A DNA stretch of 64,000 bases from Nothopassalora personata (GCA_033816765.1 CM066289.1:3782001-3846000), one strand, 5' to 3'. Counted from the stretch's first letter, positions 1-11,334 are shown. Translations and numbers: made by a program. Notes: generated by a model from the letters alone, not told the origin.

Positions 1-599
1 TGGAAGAAAAAGAACTAGTATAACATAAAATATTAAAGACGAACCCCGACGGAAGTCTTAGTGCTAATATAAGAGAATTTAATAACATCGTACGGATATT
101 AGGCGATAGGGACGAACAATTCCCTATATCGTAAGGAAAATACTAGGTACTAAAGGATCGAGAAGAAGAATGCATACGATAACATTACGATAGACTAACT
201 TATAGACACCCCGGAACTTTAAAAACTATGGACCTAATATAGCGTAGTTTCTCATTTCTATAGATAAGACTTAAGGTGTCACGCTACATTAAACAATGCG
301 TACACTACTAACGAAATAAGGCTACGAGACATGCAAAATACGGTTACCTATAGTTTAGGACACTACCGACGAAACTATAGGACGAAGTTATAATAGACTT
401 TATTACGAAACTCCTACCGTTAAGAGATTAAGTTACGAAACAACTATACGACATGATACTAGTTATAGTTAATAGGCTTATAAAATACGTACACTTTATT
501 CCTACATTAGAAACGTACAATGTAGAGCAGCTCGGATACCTCGTACTAGATAGACTTATCCGATACTACGGATTCCCTTAAGCGTTTATAACGGATAGA

Positions 600-1430
600 G
601 ATAAGCTATTTACATTAAACTACTAGAAGACGCTTATAGGAACGATCGGAATCAAACACAAGCTGTTAATAGTATATTATCCGGAAATAGACGGACAAAC
701 CGAAAGGATGAATTAAACGCTAGAACAATACCTACGATACTACATCAATTATGTATAAGACAACTAGGTCTCATTACTGCCAATGGCGTAGATTGTACTA
801 AATAACTACAAATTAGAGATAACTTTAACGACGCCATTTTATGCGAACTTTAGTAAAGATCCTAACCTATTCGGAACACCTAGATCCTATCTATAGGCCG
901 AGAGAGCAATCGTAACGACGGATACTCTTAAGGAAGTGCATAAAGAAACACGTAAGGCGATCGAAGATACATAACAAAAACTGTCTTAATAACGGCAGGA
1001 CATAAGAAAAATGGCACCTCTACTAAAAGAGGGGGATAAGGTCTATCTCCTTATAAAAAACTTAAGAATAAGAAGATAGACTAAGAAACTGGATTACGTT
1101 AAGGTCGGACTATTTTTTATCGACAAAGTCATAGGACTAGTTAACTACCGCCTACGACTACTACTAGACGCAAAAATCCACCTAGTCTTCTATGTCTCTA
1201 AGTTGGAACCCGTAGACGCCGAAACACCCTACTAGGAGAGCTTCTATTTCGAGCCGGAAGTAGAAAACGAATTCGAAGTCGAAAGAATCCTAGATAAGAA
1301 AGGTTAGCGATACCTTGTTAAATGGAAAGGATACGACGAATTAGAAAATACCTAGGAACTAGAAAAGAACCTACAAAACTGTTAACAAAAGATCCGAGAA
1401 TATTATAAGAAAAACAAAGACCTATAAGTT
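600..1430 (+). pseudogene. Degenerate pol: integrase C-terminal half, GPF module and chromodomain
   Basis: Conceptual plus-strand translation shows the integrase motif around 665-720 (YPEIDGQTERMN, where YHPETDGQTER is usual for Ty3 integrases), then an L-x-Y-V-K-x-G-x-F-F-I-x-K-V block at about 1090-1130 (the GPY/F module of chromoviruses). At about 1270-1395 comes a chromodomain with EVERILDK, YLVKWKGYD and a degraded WEPEENL-like end. TAG and TAA interrupt the frame, mostly at former Q and W codons. No function remains; it is a RIP fossil of a chromodomain-bearing Ty3/gypsy element. Confidence 0.8.
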
Positions 1431-1499
1431 AACTAGTAGGGAGTAGTTCGGGTACCTCCTAGAACTCGTTACCGAGACCCTTAATAGCACCCTATGTGC

Positions 1500-1990
1500 C
1501 TAGTGACAAGTTAAGAGCTAGACCCTTATAAGGGATATCCGAAGGAAGTAAAGAAGCCTCTTCTATCTCCTACTCCTCGATCTCCCTTTCCTTAACGGAA
1601 ATCGCCTCCTCGGCACGACGATCTACTAGATCTATCTACTAACGTAAGCGCTCCTCGCGCGCGCGAGCAATCTTTAGATCCTCGAGAGCCTTCTTATAAA
1701 CCCGCATCGCCTCCTCCTAAGCGGACCGAGACTCCTAGATTTTCTAACGAAGACGAGCCTTCTCCTCTACTAACCTCTTAAACTCCGACTAAGTTACTCT
1801 TACATCGCACCTTTAGCCGCGACGAAGACACTTACTACACTTCCCGGAACGAATGTACACCTTGTATACGCGACTATGCTTTTCACACGTTAAGCATTTC
1901 TTAACTATAACTTCTCCCGCGGATTTAACAAACTCGTAGAGACGGCGGCGACGGATAGTACTAGAAGGGCGTTAGTAGATAGGCATCGTA
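1500..1990 (-). pseudogene. Antisense zinc-knuckle / coiled-coil ORF remnant downstream of pol
   Basis: On the minus strand, between the chromodomain and the LTR of copy A, a broken frame reads a cysteine cluster (KKCLTCEKHSRVY, then SGKCSKCLRRG, then a CD) followed by a long charged helix rich in E, K, R and A that could form a coiled coil (for example AREERLR, RRAEEAISVKEREIEE). A few TAG codons interrupt it. The arrangement looks like an extra antisense gene carried at the 3' end of the element. I do not know its function. The cysteine spacing suggests zinc or nucleic-acid binding. Confidence 0.45.
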
Positions 1991-2078
1991 AAGGGAAGAA
2001 GCTATACGCGGATACATAGAGGATACCGTTCGTTATAAGTAAGCTTAAGGGACTAAGCTAGGCTAGAAGGGGGATAGT

Positions 2079-2462
2079 GTTACGGTTCGGTCTAAACGGT
2101 AGCCCCGACTAGATACACGAAACACTAATTACTTAGAGACACGTAATACTAATTATCTAGACGCACGTGACACTAATCACTTTACGGACTAATTAGTATA
2201 ATTAGTATGCTTAGTAGGACTAATTAAGGTAATTATACTAAGCTATAGGCTCTACGCCGCGAATCTCCTTTATATTTAGGAACGCTAGAAACCCTTATAG
2301 TTCTAATACGTTCAACTTATATTACTATCTCACTAATTGGAATACAACTCTTATTCCTATCATTTATCTTCGCTTAGCTTACTTTAGCCTCTCTAAAGAA
2401 TAATACCGCCACGTGACTTAACTTATCTCTCTTTTAAGACTAGCCCTGGAACGAGACAATAA
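2079..2462 (+). repeat. 3' LTR of copy A (RIP-degraded)
   Basis: This segment begins TGTTACGG and ends AATAACA. Its middle (about 2266-2305, reading AATCTCCTTTATATTTAGGA and onward) matches, with small differences, the reverse complement of the LTR at about 19850-20153. This shows that copies A and B belong to the same LTR family. Its position right after the antisense ORF and before unrelated integrase remnants fits a 3' LTR. Boundaries are inferred from the TG...CA ends, and the left copy is outside the window. Confidence 0.55.
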
Positions 2463-2573
2463 CAGTGCCCTTATTACTCTAGCCTCGATCTAGTTACTAA
2501 GTGCTTCGCGCGTAACTAGAAGGTATCTATTTTTATGGACCTAGACGGGGTCCGAGTACCACTTCTTACTAAT

Positions 2574-2921
2574 TGTTACGGAACAGTGTTATCGGTGCAA
2601 ATGGTTGGACAACGGAGCAGGAAACCAGACGAAGCTGCAGACATGGATGCCTGGGGAGTCACGTGACAGAGCGATTAGGACTGATCGGTCCTGATCACTC
2701 TTGATCAGTTGATCAGACTTGCTCAGGGCAGAGCAGGACAGATCACGCCAAGACATGGCACTATATAGACGACGCTTCTTTACGAGTAGATAGGAGCCTC
2801 GTGCTCAACTCATTTAAAGTATACACCATATACTGTTTGGAACCACTACCTTCATAACTGATTGAGACATCCCTGCAAAGATCCAAGCCCGAGTTGTGAT
2901 AACGTACAGCGGTTCCTAACA
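2574..2921 (+). repeat. Solo LTR (short variant, plus orientation) with TSD CTAAT
   Basis: A 348-bp sequence with TGTTA...TAACA ends, flanked by the perfect 5-bp direct repeat CTAAT at 2569-2573 and 2922-2926. No internal retroelement sequence is attached, so it is a solo LTR left by LTR-LTR recombination. It matches the reverse complement of 4518-4970 at both ends but lacks about 100 bp in the middle. Base composition is normal and there is no RIP signature, unlike the surrounding DNA, so it arrived after the host element was mutated. Confidence 0.88.
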
Positions 2922-2926
2922 CTAAT

Positions 2927-5320
2927 AACCTAAGGGCTCGATAAGTGAAGCTTACTAGCGCGCTAGTTGCCTTCGCGAAACCTATAAGGAGCATAACTTC
3001 GAACCTACGTAGAGACATCGGCGAAGTACCCGTCCTAGTAATACCGATCGGAAATAAGGTTGTACACGACCTTAGCACTGCGATAACCGTGTCTTTTATA
3101 GCATTCTATAACGATCTCCTTCTAAGCCTCGTTATCGTTAATCACAAGTTATAACGGTACTCCTCGGCGCTTCTAGAAGAATAGTAATTAGTCTCGGATA
3201 AAGAAATTGACGCTCTTCTTTACTAGTCGCCGGTACTTAGTACGGGTAACACTATCGGGCCGGGTCCTAGTTTCTATAACCTAAGTAAGTTGCTAAGAGC
3301 TTTTAGAATATTAGTCCCCGAGATGTCGTGTTTTCTAGATTTTAACTAGATAGGTGTCGACCGGCTCCGGGTACCCGAATAGCTTATTATTAATTATCTA
3401 GTCGACTTCGTCTTCGTTAGCTTCCCTAGGTTCATAAGGTGTAGAGGGCCTACGAGACAGGGTATCTAGGCTAGTATACCTAGCTCCCGTAACGTGCTTT
3501 ACTTCGAATGTGAATAGCCTAATCCATGCGACCTACCGGGCTATTACCGAGTTAGGTAGGTCCGAAGCCGGCCGGTTAAGTTGCTATATAAGTGTCTTAG
3601 CATTAACCTTAAGGACAAAATTAACGCTAGTAATATATCTTTAGATCTTCTTAAGCCCCTTAAGGACCCTAAGGCATTCCCGCTTGCTAGCATTATATCT
3701 AGATTCTAACGCGTTCTAGATTCTACTCTTATACCGCACCGGGTAACGCCGTCGAGTGCTGTCTATTAATTCTTAAGAAACGATACATCCCTATCTAGTA
3801 CCGCTAGCATTAACTAAGATAAAGATGGACCTAGCACTAGGTAAGTAGTAGAGGGTAACTAAGGCTGGAGCCTACATAAGATATCTAGTAACCTCTTCTT
3901 TCGAGAACTGCTCATTTTCTATCTAGGTGAACTCGGCGCCCTTCTTTAGCAGCTTATACATTAGTCGAGCGATAATAACGAACTAGGGAATCCATATCCG
4001 GAAGTACACACATAGCCCCACATAGGTGCGGACCTCCTTAATATAGGTGGGCGTAGGCTAGTCTAGGATCTTAGCTACAACCTTTAGGTTAGGATAGCGA
4101 CTATCCGGGCTAGTAACGTACCTAATAATCTTAAGCTTTTTATATAACTATTGGGATTTGCCTCTAGCAACTACCGCACTAGCTCTCTCTAGGTTAGTAA
4201 GAACTAGATCTAGGGAGACGATGTACTTAACGACCTATCTCCTTAGCCTAGGCTCTACTTCGGCATTCCTATAGTCCTTAGTTAGTCCCTTAATACCGAT
4301 GTTATCGAGAAACGGCTTCGCTCGATGCGAGATATAATTAAGTAGAATCTTTATTACCGCTCGTACGAACTAAGTAACTAAATTAGTAGCTCCTTAAGGT
4401 AGAGTCGTGTTACGTACTAGGCTAAGAGGGGTTATAAAGGCTATTAAGTCCCGGTAGGACTTATCTAAAGTAATCTAGTTATAACCTAAAAACAGGTCTA
4501 TAAGTGAAGCGACTCGGTGTTAGGAACCGCTGTACGTTATCCCAACTGGGCTTGGATCTTTGCAGTGATGTCTCTGACTCGTTGAGAAGGTAGTGGTTCC
4601 AAACAGTATATGGTGTATACTTGAAATGAGTTGAGCACGAGGCTCCTATCTACTTGTAAAAGAGCGTCGTCTATATAGTGCCTCCGCACGAGTGCGATCG
4701 GCCACCATGAGTCGCGCTATCACGAGCCCGATCCCTCTGGGTTATCGTTCTCGTCGTAGCCACGTGATGTGTGCGATCCGCTTGTTAGACCCGAATCGCT
4801 CCTGCTCTTCGGTGATTGGTCTAAACCGTAACACCCTGATCAAGAGTGATCAGGACCGATCAGTCCTGATCGCTCTGTCACGTGACTCCCCAGGCATCCA
4901 TGTCTGCAGCTTCGTCTGGTTTCCTGCTCCGTTGTCCAACCATTTGCACCGATAACACTGTTCCGTAACACTCGGTACCCGGTAAAATCCTCTAAGGAGC
5001 TATCCGTGTCCGGTGGAATGTTAGCATCGCGTATAGTAACCTCATTTAGGAGCATAGCTAAGTTAATTAACTAATATAGCACATCGCTTCTAGAGGCATT
5101 AACCTTCTTTACGACTTAGAACTAGCTATTAGAATATGCCCCTTATAAGTATTCTAGGATGTTATTCTTAATCCGGGCTCTAATTATGCGTTTAACAATT
5201 GCCCTAAGACTTAGGTGCAGCCGGATAGGGCGTGCCTACTATAGCCTATAAGGGACCGTGTTAATCTTCTAAGGTAGTATAACGTCGTGCCTAATTTGCC
5301 TTATAGAACTGAAATCCTAA
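2927..5320 (-). pseudogene. Degenerate pol of X: RT, RNase H and integrase zinc region
   Basis: Minus-strand reading shows VTIRDANIPP near 5040 (the segment that precedes the first RT aspartate in one fungal Ty3 group). It continues on the far side of the solo LTR at 4518-4970 with LDKSYRDLIAFITPL, TTLPYGATN and PFLDNIGIKG (the position of the catalytic YxDD, here LDNI), and then RNase H-like text. Around 3150-2960 it reads NLISDRYYWDGYFADV, an H2C2 integrase zinc-domain motif. The frame carries many RIP stops. The continuity of the protein across the LTR shows that the LTR is a later insertion. Confidence 0.7.
4518..4970 (-). repeat. Solo LTR (long variant, minus orientation) with TSD CTCGG
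   Basis: A 453-bp LTR with TGTTA...TAACA ends, in reverse orientation, flanked by the perfect 5-bp direct repeat CTCGG (4513-4517 and 4971-4975). It sits inside the RT of element X and splits its reading frame. It contains a cluster of TGATCA-like palindromic words (around 4838-4872) and a TATATAG-like box (about 4671). It is not RIP-mutated. The autonomous element it comes from is not in this window. Confidence 0.9.
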
Positions 5321-5940
5321 GTAAGGACTGCCTCCCAGTTATAGAGCATCTTATCGAATAAGGCCCTTTCTATTAGTAATAGCTTAATGCTAACCTTAAT
5401 TAAGGTAAGTCGTTCTAGAGTAATCCGGCTACCTCGCTTAATACTTAAGAATTTCTTAGTTAAGTACTTCCTATCGAACGGACCTTGTCCTTTGGGCATC
5501 TTAGATTCTAGGTACAGTGCCCTACGCTTCTATTCTATATCTCCCTTAACTCGTGATTCTAGGCGTTCGTAAACGCTCGCGTCTACTAGCTTCTTCTTAT
5601 CCGCCTTACGCTTATACATCGTAAAGACCTATAGCATCCTAATGTTAGCTATATGTTAGCCTACTTATTGCTTCCGTGCCTAAGCATTTATTGTAGATTG
5701 CCTTAGGATCTCGGAGAGCTAATCCCCTTAAACTAAATAAACGTTAGTAATAGAATCTCCCTCGAACGCGCCTATTCCAATTTCTATAACTCGTTCCTTT
5801 ATTCTAGTAGTCCTAAGCAATCCTAATAAGTAAGCTAAATAGTTGCTAGGCGTTAGAGCCTTACCGGGTTCCTATAGATGCGTCGTGTCTTCCTATAGAT
5901 ACGTCGTGTCGTAGTCGTATCCGTTTTCCTTACTATAGCT

Positions 5941-5966
5941 ATTTACCGGTCCCGGGACCGGCAAAT
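5941..5966. repeat. 26-bp near-perfect palindrome (left twin)
   Basis: The core CCGGTCCCGGGACCGG is a perfect 16-bp palindrome. With ATTT and AAAT arms it extends to 26 bp with a single mismatched pair (A5945/C5962), explicable as one RIP transition. The same 26-mer occurs at 9312-9337. The pair could be the terminal inverted repeats of a decayed DNA transposon. Confidence 0.6.
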
Positions 5967-8900
5967 TAAAGTCCGAGGTTTCTCGGAGATAGTGCGAGAA
6001 CCTTACCGATTTTATTAAATCCGGCTTTAGTAAGTCGGTATTTTAAGCGCCGTAACTTAACCTACCCTTCTATTTCCCGACGCTTTTAATAGTTCTTAAA
6101 GGGTCTTGCACCTATCCGAGCTAACTAGGGTAGTAAACATAACACTTTTACCTTTACGGCTAGTAATAGTCCCCTCCTATAAACTATTATCGTAGTTACG
6201 GGTAGTAAGCCGTACCTTACGGGCCTACGGACGTCCTAGGATTGTTAGTGAGTTTAGATCCGAGGAGATAAACATGTCTACTTAGTAGTAAACCCTAAAT
6301 ACCTAAATATCTAAATTGCCTATAACACCTTTAAACTAGGCCCGCCCTCTAGTACCTCGAAAGGTAAGCTAAGTACTCGACATTACTAGTAACCTAAACC
6401 TATAAGCGTTCCTCTAGCCGATAATATTTACCTCGGAACCCTTATTAATTAGGCACCTAATCTAGTTCTTATTTATCCTAAACTCCGCTACTACCTAAGG
6501 ACTAGGGACTATAGTAAAGTTATTAAGGACACTAGAGAGCCCGATTTTCTTAACGCCCTTATATAGCTTAGTAGTAGGGACCGCACCCTTAGAGTAAAGT
6601 ATAGTTAAATACACTCCGATATACTAGGCCTAACTATCTTCGCGGAAGACCTCCTTATTATACTTAGGTTTATCTTTATAGATAACTACTTGTCTAGTGC
6701 AAACCTTAGGGTCCTTTCCTATAAGACGTCGTACTATAGCGAGCTTCTCCTAAAGAGCGGGGGTATTAGTAACGTAACTGAAGAGGGTAGCCTCGAACTA
6801 GCGACTATATCGAAACTAATCTTAGGCGTTCACATTAGGAAACGTTGTCTAGAGGATCTAATTAATCTAGTAGATAATACCCTCTTCCTTTATAACCGGG
6901 CTATTACTAGCTAAACTATATTGTCGGACGTAGTTATTAATCCTTATAGTCTTAGCATTCTATATACGCTTCCTTTATGCGAAGGGGGCGTTCACGGGAC
7001 TAATAGGCATATCCTTAGGCAGTCCTTTGTTAGTATCGTTCCCTAATCTATCTACTTAGGCATCATTTCCCCTTCCTAGGGTTACCCCGGATTTAGCTAA
7101 TAATTGAGTTTCGCTTATTTGACTACTAACTTTATTAATCATTTTAACCTCCTACTAGTTAATCTTAGCTTACCGGATCTCCTATTCTAATTGTAGGCGA
7201 ACTTTCTTAGTAGCCTTAGCTCGGGCTCGTAGATCCTAGGCTAAGGACCGGGTCCTCGGGTGCGGATTCTTTAGAATGCCTACGGGTGCCTTCCCTTTCA
7301 CTTTATTAGACTGTATAGGATAGGTAGATACCTCGTTAAGCTCGCCTAAGTCGATTGCCTACTCCGCTTCACTTTCTCCGAATAAGACCTAATATGTCCT
7401 AGTAGCCTTCTCCGTTTAGCTAGACCGTACGTCCTAAGGGCTATACTCTATTAAATGCCTAAAGTTAGGAGGGGGCTTAGAATAATTAGGAGGCGTGACC
7501 TTAGTTACCCTAGTATAGTCCCTACCTATCTATTACTTACGTAGTGCGGGAATCTTATACTAGTTGTTAAACTCGATCGGTCTATAATGTTCTTTGAGTA
7601 GAGGGAGCATATAGAGCAGTTTCGGTTTACTATAGTCCCTCCGAAAGTTAAACTTAGTAGGACGTGGATTGCCTTCTTTCCCTAGATACTACTAGTTGTT
7701 CGGGGCGAGGTATACGTAGCCCCGGGATATTAAGGACCTTATCGCCCTATAGTTACTAGCCTAGTGCTTCGAACTACTACAGTTATAGTAATAACTATCT
7801 ATCGCTTTAGACTATTCGCGATTCTACGATAGGGGACGCTACATTGCGTAAACCTACAGTTTAGTGTCTAGGTCGTGCCTCTCCGGTTATATAGAGCGTT
7901 AATTCTCGCTCGGATAGAAGGCACCCGCGTCCGCGACGCGACCGCGCTAGTATACACGTATACTCATTTTAGCTACCTTCTAGATTAGGTTATTATTAAT
8001 AACAGTCCTAGAGGTGGCCTTCTTAAGCGTGTTGATCTTAGGCTTAAGGCGCGGCATTTACTTTACGACTAAGCGGTGTAGCTAAGGTAAAGTAAGAGGA
8101 AAATCTATATATATAGCTTTCTATCCCTCCTTACTATCTACGATACTAGTAGCTTTATCGAGAATCCTCTAAAAGTCCCTAAACTTCTTAGGTTACTTTA
8201 GGTAAAGCCCGTAAGCCTTGTAGACCGCTTTCGCGACTACCTCTAGCAATCCCTAAAGGAGAAGGCGACTCCGGGAGCTATTATCCAAATCCTTAGGTTC
8301 AATTAGGTTACTTAAGGATATAAATAGGCGGATGAATTTCTTTATATCTTGTTCTTTAGGCCTCTTGCCTTACTACGCCCTAACAATCTCCTTAAGATAT
8401 TCCCGACTCCCTAATATCGAGTAGGCGTTAAACCTTAAGAACTCTAATAAGAACGCCCTCCTAAAACGTGCCTTGTTAGTAAACCACCTAGGTAGTCTTA
8501 TAACTACGCGCTAGATAGTAGTTTCGCAATTGCGCTTAAACCTGCCCTAGAAATCATCCTTCTTAATAGATGCCCGAGGCGGATACTAGTCTATTAGGTC
8601 GCTAAACCGCTCCTAGAACTTAGTAGTATTAGTGCTATTAAAGAACGGATTCTTAGCACCTCCTAGAGGTAGAAAGCGAGGGCTAGCGTTTTCCATTACT
8701 ACTACTAATCGTCTAAAGAGGGCAGTTATAGTATCTATTCGAATTGTGCTGTTCGTTCCTACACCTATACCTAATTTAGCGGCGCTAGTTCCGCTTCTCC
8801 CTTCTTTACTAGATTTAGGTGTTTCCCCTTCCTCCGATTCCTCTATCCCCTTATAAGGGATAGAATCCCTATAGACCCCTTCTATTTTCGTAGGGTTTAT

Positions 8901-9059
8901 AGGCTATTCGTAGCCTCTACCTATGTCGGCAAAGGTGCTAAGTTTTTCTAGTAATGTAGCCGTATCTATTATTACGTAGTACTTGCTTTAGAATGTGCTA
9001 ATACTAGTTATTGCTTAATAGGACCTTATAACTGTAATTGTTGCTAAATACCTTAGACC

Positions 9060-9170
9060 TTAAGTGTTTTCGACCTTAGTCGACCTTAACCGTAAACCTT
9101 AACCTTAAACCTTAACCTTAAGTAATAACCTTAACCGTAAACCTTAGACCTTGAACTGTGATTTTAACCT
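9060..9170. repeat. Degenerate short tandem repeat (AACCTTAA-like)
   Basis: Irregular reiterations of ACCTTAA and AACCGTAA fill this stretch. It is not the fungal telomere repeat TTAGGG/CCCTAA, since the unit has an extra T and no G-run. It is low-complexity sequence within RIP-mutated DNA with no coding content that I can see. Confidence 0.5.
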
Positions 9171-9311
9171 TATAAACTAGATACTAATACGCTACCGGGT
9201 GTATACTTAATAACCCCCCCTTATTAACTACTAAAATAATGTCTACTAACTACCCTATGTAGCCCTGTCCGAGTTGTGGTGGTATGGAGCGGTGCTTACG
9301 TAAGTAGGGGT

Positions 9312-9337
9312 ATTTGCCGGTCCCGGGACCGGGAAAT
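9312..9337. repeat. 26-bp near-perfect palindrome (right twin)
   Basis: It carries the same palindromic core CCGGTCCCGGGACCGG with ATTTG and GAAAT arms (one mismatched pair, G9316/G9333). The words GTATTTGCCGGT at 9310-9321 also match the inner end of the 30-bp TIR of the transposon at 20943-22777 (12 bases), hinting that both belong to related DNA transposons. Confidence 0.55.
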
Positions 9338-9599
9338 TAGGTTACGTAACGAGTAGCGCAGTAGCTAGATAAAACAAGAGGATTAGCGGACCCTAAACCC
9401 CTATGCCCTCTACTCGAGAGGTATGAATTGAATTGTTGCCTTAATGCTACGCTTATAATACTTAGCTACGTAGTATATATCTTAATAGCTATACTAGGTC
9501 CTACTAGCTTACCTAAATGTCCAATTAAACCTAAATGAAATTAGGGCAAGTTGGACCTAAGGGACCCCCTCTAAGCCTAAGGTTAATATAACCTATTAG

Positions 9600-11140
9600 T
9601 CGTCAATACTAGCTTCTCCTTTAGCTATTCTCGTAGGGTCTATAGCTCTTTCTTAGACATTTAATATAGGGGTCCCTATAGAGGCTCTTTCCCTAGCTAA
9701 ATGTTTATCTTATAATCCTATAGTTAGTGCTTAGGTAAGGCATCCTTACCTCTTTCCTCTTTAAAGAGTCGCGACTACTTACGATACTCTTTAGGAATAC
9801 TTAACTCTAAGATGTTAGTATCCTTCGATAGTGCGTTACTTCTATTACTTCTAGTGACTTCGTGACCCGGCGGCCCTACGCTAGTGTCTATCCCGGTCGA
9901 AGGTGGTTCTTCTATCCTTCTATTCGGCGTAAGCTATATCCTATTTAGCTGTCTCTTTACCTTATCTACTAGCGAACGCTACCGCTACGTAGGCTAAATG
10001 TCGATAACGTAGTCGTATTCCCTAAATGTAAGTACTCCTCTTCTCTAGTTAATTACTAGATTATGCTTTCTTAACTAAGGCATACCTAGTACGATGTTAT
10101 AACTAGCTATGTTAGTAACATCTAAGGTAATTTCCTCGTAGTGCCGTTAGATAGTAAGTAGTAACGGTGTCGTCTCGCGTTCTATACTAGGTAAGGATAA
10201 TCCGTCTACCGCGATTAATTTATAACCCTCTTTCTTCTTATAGGTAGCAATCCTATGTCTTATAATAAATAATTCGGAGGTAAAGTTCCCGCTTATTCCG
10301 GAATCTATTATAGCATCTGTCTTGTGCCCGTTAACGATAATTTTAGTTCAAAACACTATTGTCGTTAGCAATGCTTAAGCCTTTTCTATGTTATATAACT
10401 CCCTTCGGTCGCTTATTCCTAGGGAGTTAATCCTTTTTCCTATTCGTATATAGAACGTCGTACTTCGTGTCTCGAGGCCTCCGCTTAAACCTAGCGCGAG
10501 CCTTTCTATATCCGTACCTACATTCGGTAACGTTCCTAGATCTTCTACGTTTCTAAGTAGAGTACGCGTGCGTGTTATACTACGTTACGTAATTTATTCG
10601 ATATAAATGTTCCTAACGGTATAAGATATCCTGTTCCTATTATTCGGCTTCCTATCGGTAGTCGCTCTATAATAGCGGTTGCTAGATTCTCGGTTGTTTC
10701 TATAAGTGGGTATCCCTAGGCTATGCCTCGTAGGGTGTCGAGTATCTTATTAAACTTAATAGAGTAGAGTATCCTTCGTCCGCCTATCTTAGGTAGGAAT
10801 TCCTCGTGCCTTCTTTATAGGTGTACGATTATGTTATATAATTTCTTAGGTGCATTAATTGTAAAGGTTAGTTATTTGTTATCGTCGTTAGTATCGCTCT
10901 CTTCTCCTTCGGAGGAATCTTCTTCGCTTAATTCTTCCGGATCCTAATCTTCTTCGATAGTATCTAGCCCGGTAGTTTCTTAACTTTCTTCCTATGGTTT
11001 CGGTAACTATGATCCGTTCTATCCTAGGTCTTAGTTTTCTTTATCGCTTTTATCGTTATTAAAGTAGGATTCGTCGATGTCTACTTCTCGGAGCGTAGCG
11101 TTTTGCCTATACGTCGCTCCTAGGGTTCCTCTTAGTTATT
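9600..11140 (-). mobile_element. RIP-degraded gypsy copy B, second half: gag end, protease, RT start
   Basis: Minus-strand translation gives an acidic gag C-terminus (about 11135-10800, with TLREVDIDESYF and long D/E/S runs), then a retropepsin with DAIIDSGISGNFTSELF at about 10325-10270. After a linker comes an RT-proximal block (LPK, GKEPL, GPLYQMS, KKELQTLRE) at about 9720-9620. This is the order expected for a Ty3/gypsy gag-pol. The sequence stops making sense near 9600, so the rest of pol was lost or displaced. The gag continues directly with 18450-20153 once E1 is removed. Confidence 0.75.
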
Positions 11141-11323
11141 TGTCACGGGCAGCCCGCGACCCTTCACTGACGATGCGTCGTCCCGGGTGAACCTCGGACC
11201 TTCTGCATCGGGACTAGCGGCTTGGCGTTAGCTTAAGTACCCGCCGCGCCTCGCGCTCCTCTTTCATAGCTTCGTAGAACAACAACTATCTCATTCGGAC
11301 CCTTTGGTACGCGCGCCCTTACA
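11141..11323 (+). repeat. E1 5' LTR
   Basis: 183 bp, starting TGTCACGGGC and ending CCCTTACA. It is identical to 18267-18449. It is GC-rich and promoter-like; transcription is predicted to start near 11274 if the self-priming model (see 11326-11334) is right. Confidence 0.97.
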
Positions 11324-11325
11324 GT

Positions 11326-11334
11326 TTGTTCTAC
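11326..11334 (+). promoter_or_regulatory. E1 candidate self-priming primer-binding site
   Basis: TTGTTCTAC, 2 nt after the 5' LTR, is the exact reverse complement of GTAGAACAA at 11274-11282 inside the LTR, 50 nt before its end. In the Tf1/sushi group the 5' end of the mRNA folds back on such a site to prime reverse transcription. E2 shows the same geometry. No tRNA 3'-end complement is obvious here. Confidence 0.6.

Larger units (their letters stand above)
1..2462 (+). mobile_element. RIP-degraded Ty3/gypsy chromovirus, copy A (3' part)
   Basis: The 3' portion of a plus-strand gypsy element enters from the left window edge. In order it holds integrase core remnants, a GPF module, a chromodomain, an antisense zinc-knuckle region and an LTR. 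Almost every in-frame break is TAG or TAA at a position where CAG, CAA or TGG is expected, and TpA is extremely frequent, which is the RIP signature. The right end is placed at 2462 because the LTR-like segment starting TGTTACGG at 2079 ends AATAACA there, and integrase remnants of another element (X, opposite strand) begin just beyond. The 5' part lies outside the window. Confidence is high for family and strand, moderate for the exact right end. Confidence 0.8.
2463..9340 (-). mobile_element. RIP-degraded Ty3/gypsy-like element X (minus strand)
   Basis: Read on the minus strand from right to left, this block gives a gag-like zinc knuckle (about 7.75 kb), a polyprotein segment (about 5.9-5.3 kb), RT (about 5.3-4.0 kb), RNase H (about 4.0-3.4 kb), the integrase zinc-binding region (about 3.2-2.95 kb) and the integrase core (2573-2440). 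Two solo LTRs interrupt it. RIP has converted most Q and W codons to stops. The left end is cut by copy A. The right end is uncertain: a twin palindrome at 5941 and 9312 could instead delimit a separate DNA transposon inside this interval. Confidence 0.65.

Noticed and set aside
2761..3154. Overlapping open frames on both strands around a solo LTR
   Set aside because: They cover the end of the solo LTR and RIP-mutated integrase remnants; the frames cross the LTR boundary and match no protein.
4692..4955. 87-codon plus-strand frame
   Set aside because: It lies wholly within the minus-oriented solo LTR and reflects its GC-rich sequence, not a gene.
8632..8856. 74-codon plus-strand frame in the left repeat block
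   Set aside because: No motif, wrong strand relative to the surrounding gypsy remnants, and short enough to be chance.
9060..9170. Possible interstitial telomere repeat
   Set aside because: The unit is ACCTTAA-like and irregular; it is not TTAGGG or a known fungal telomere variant.
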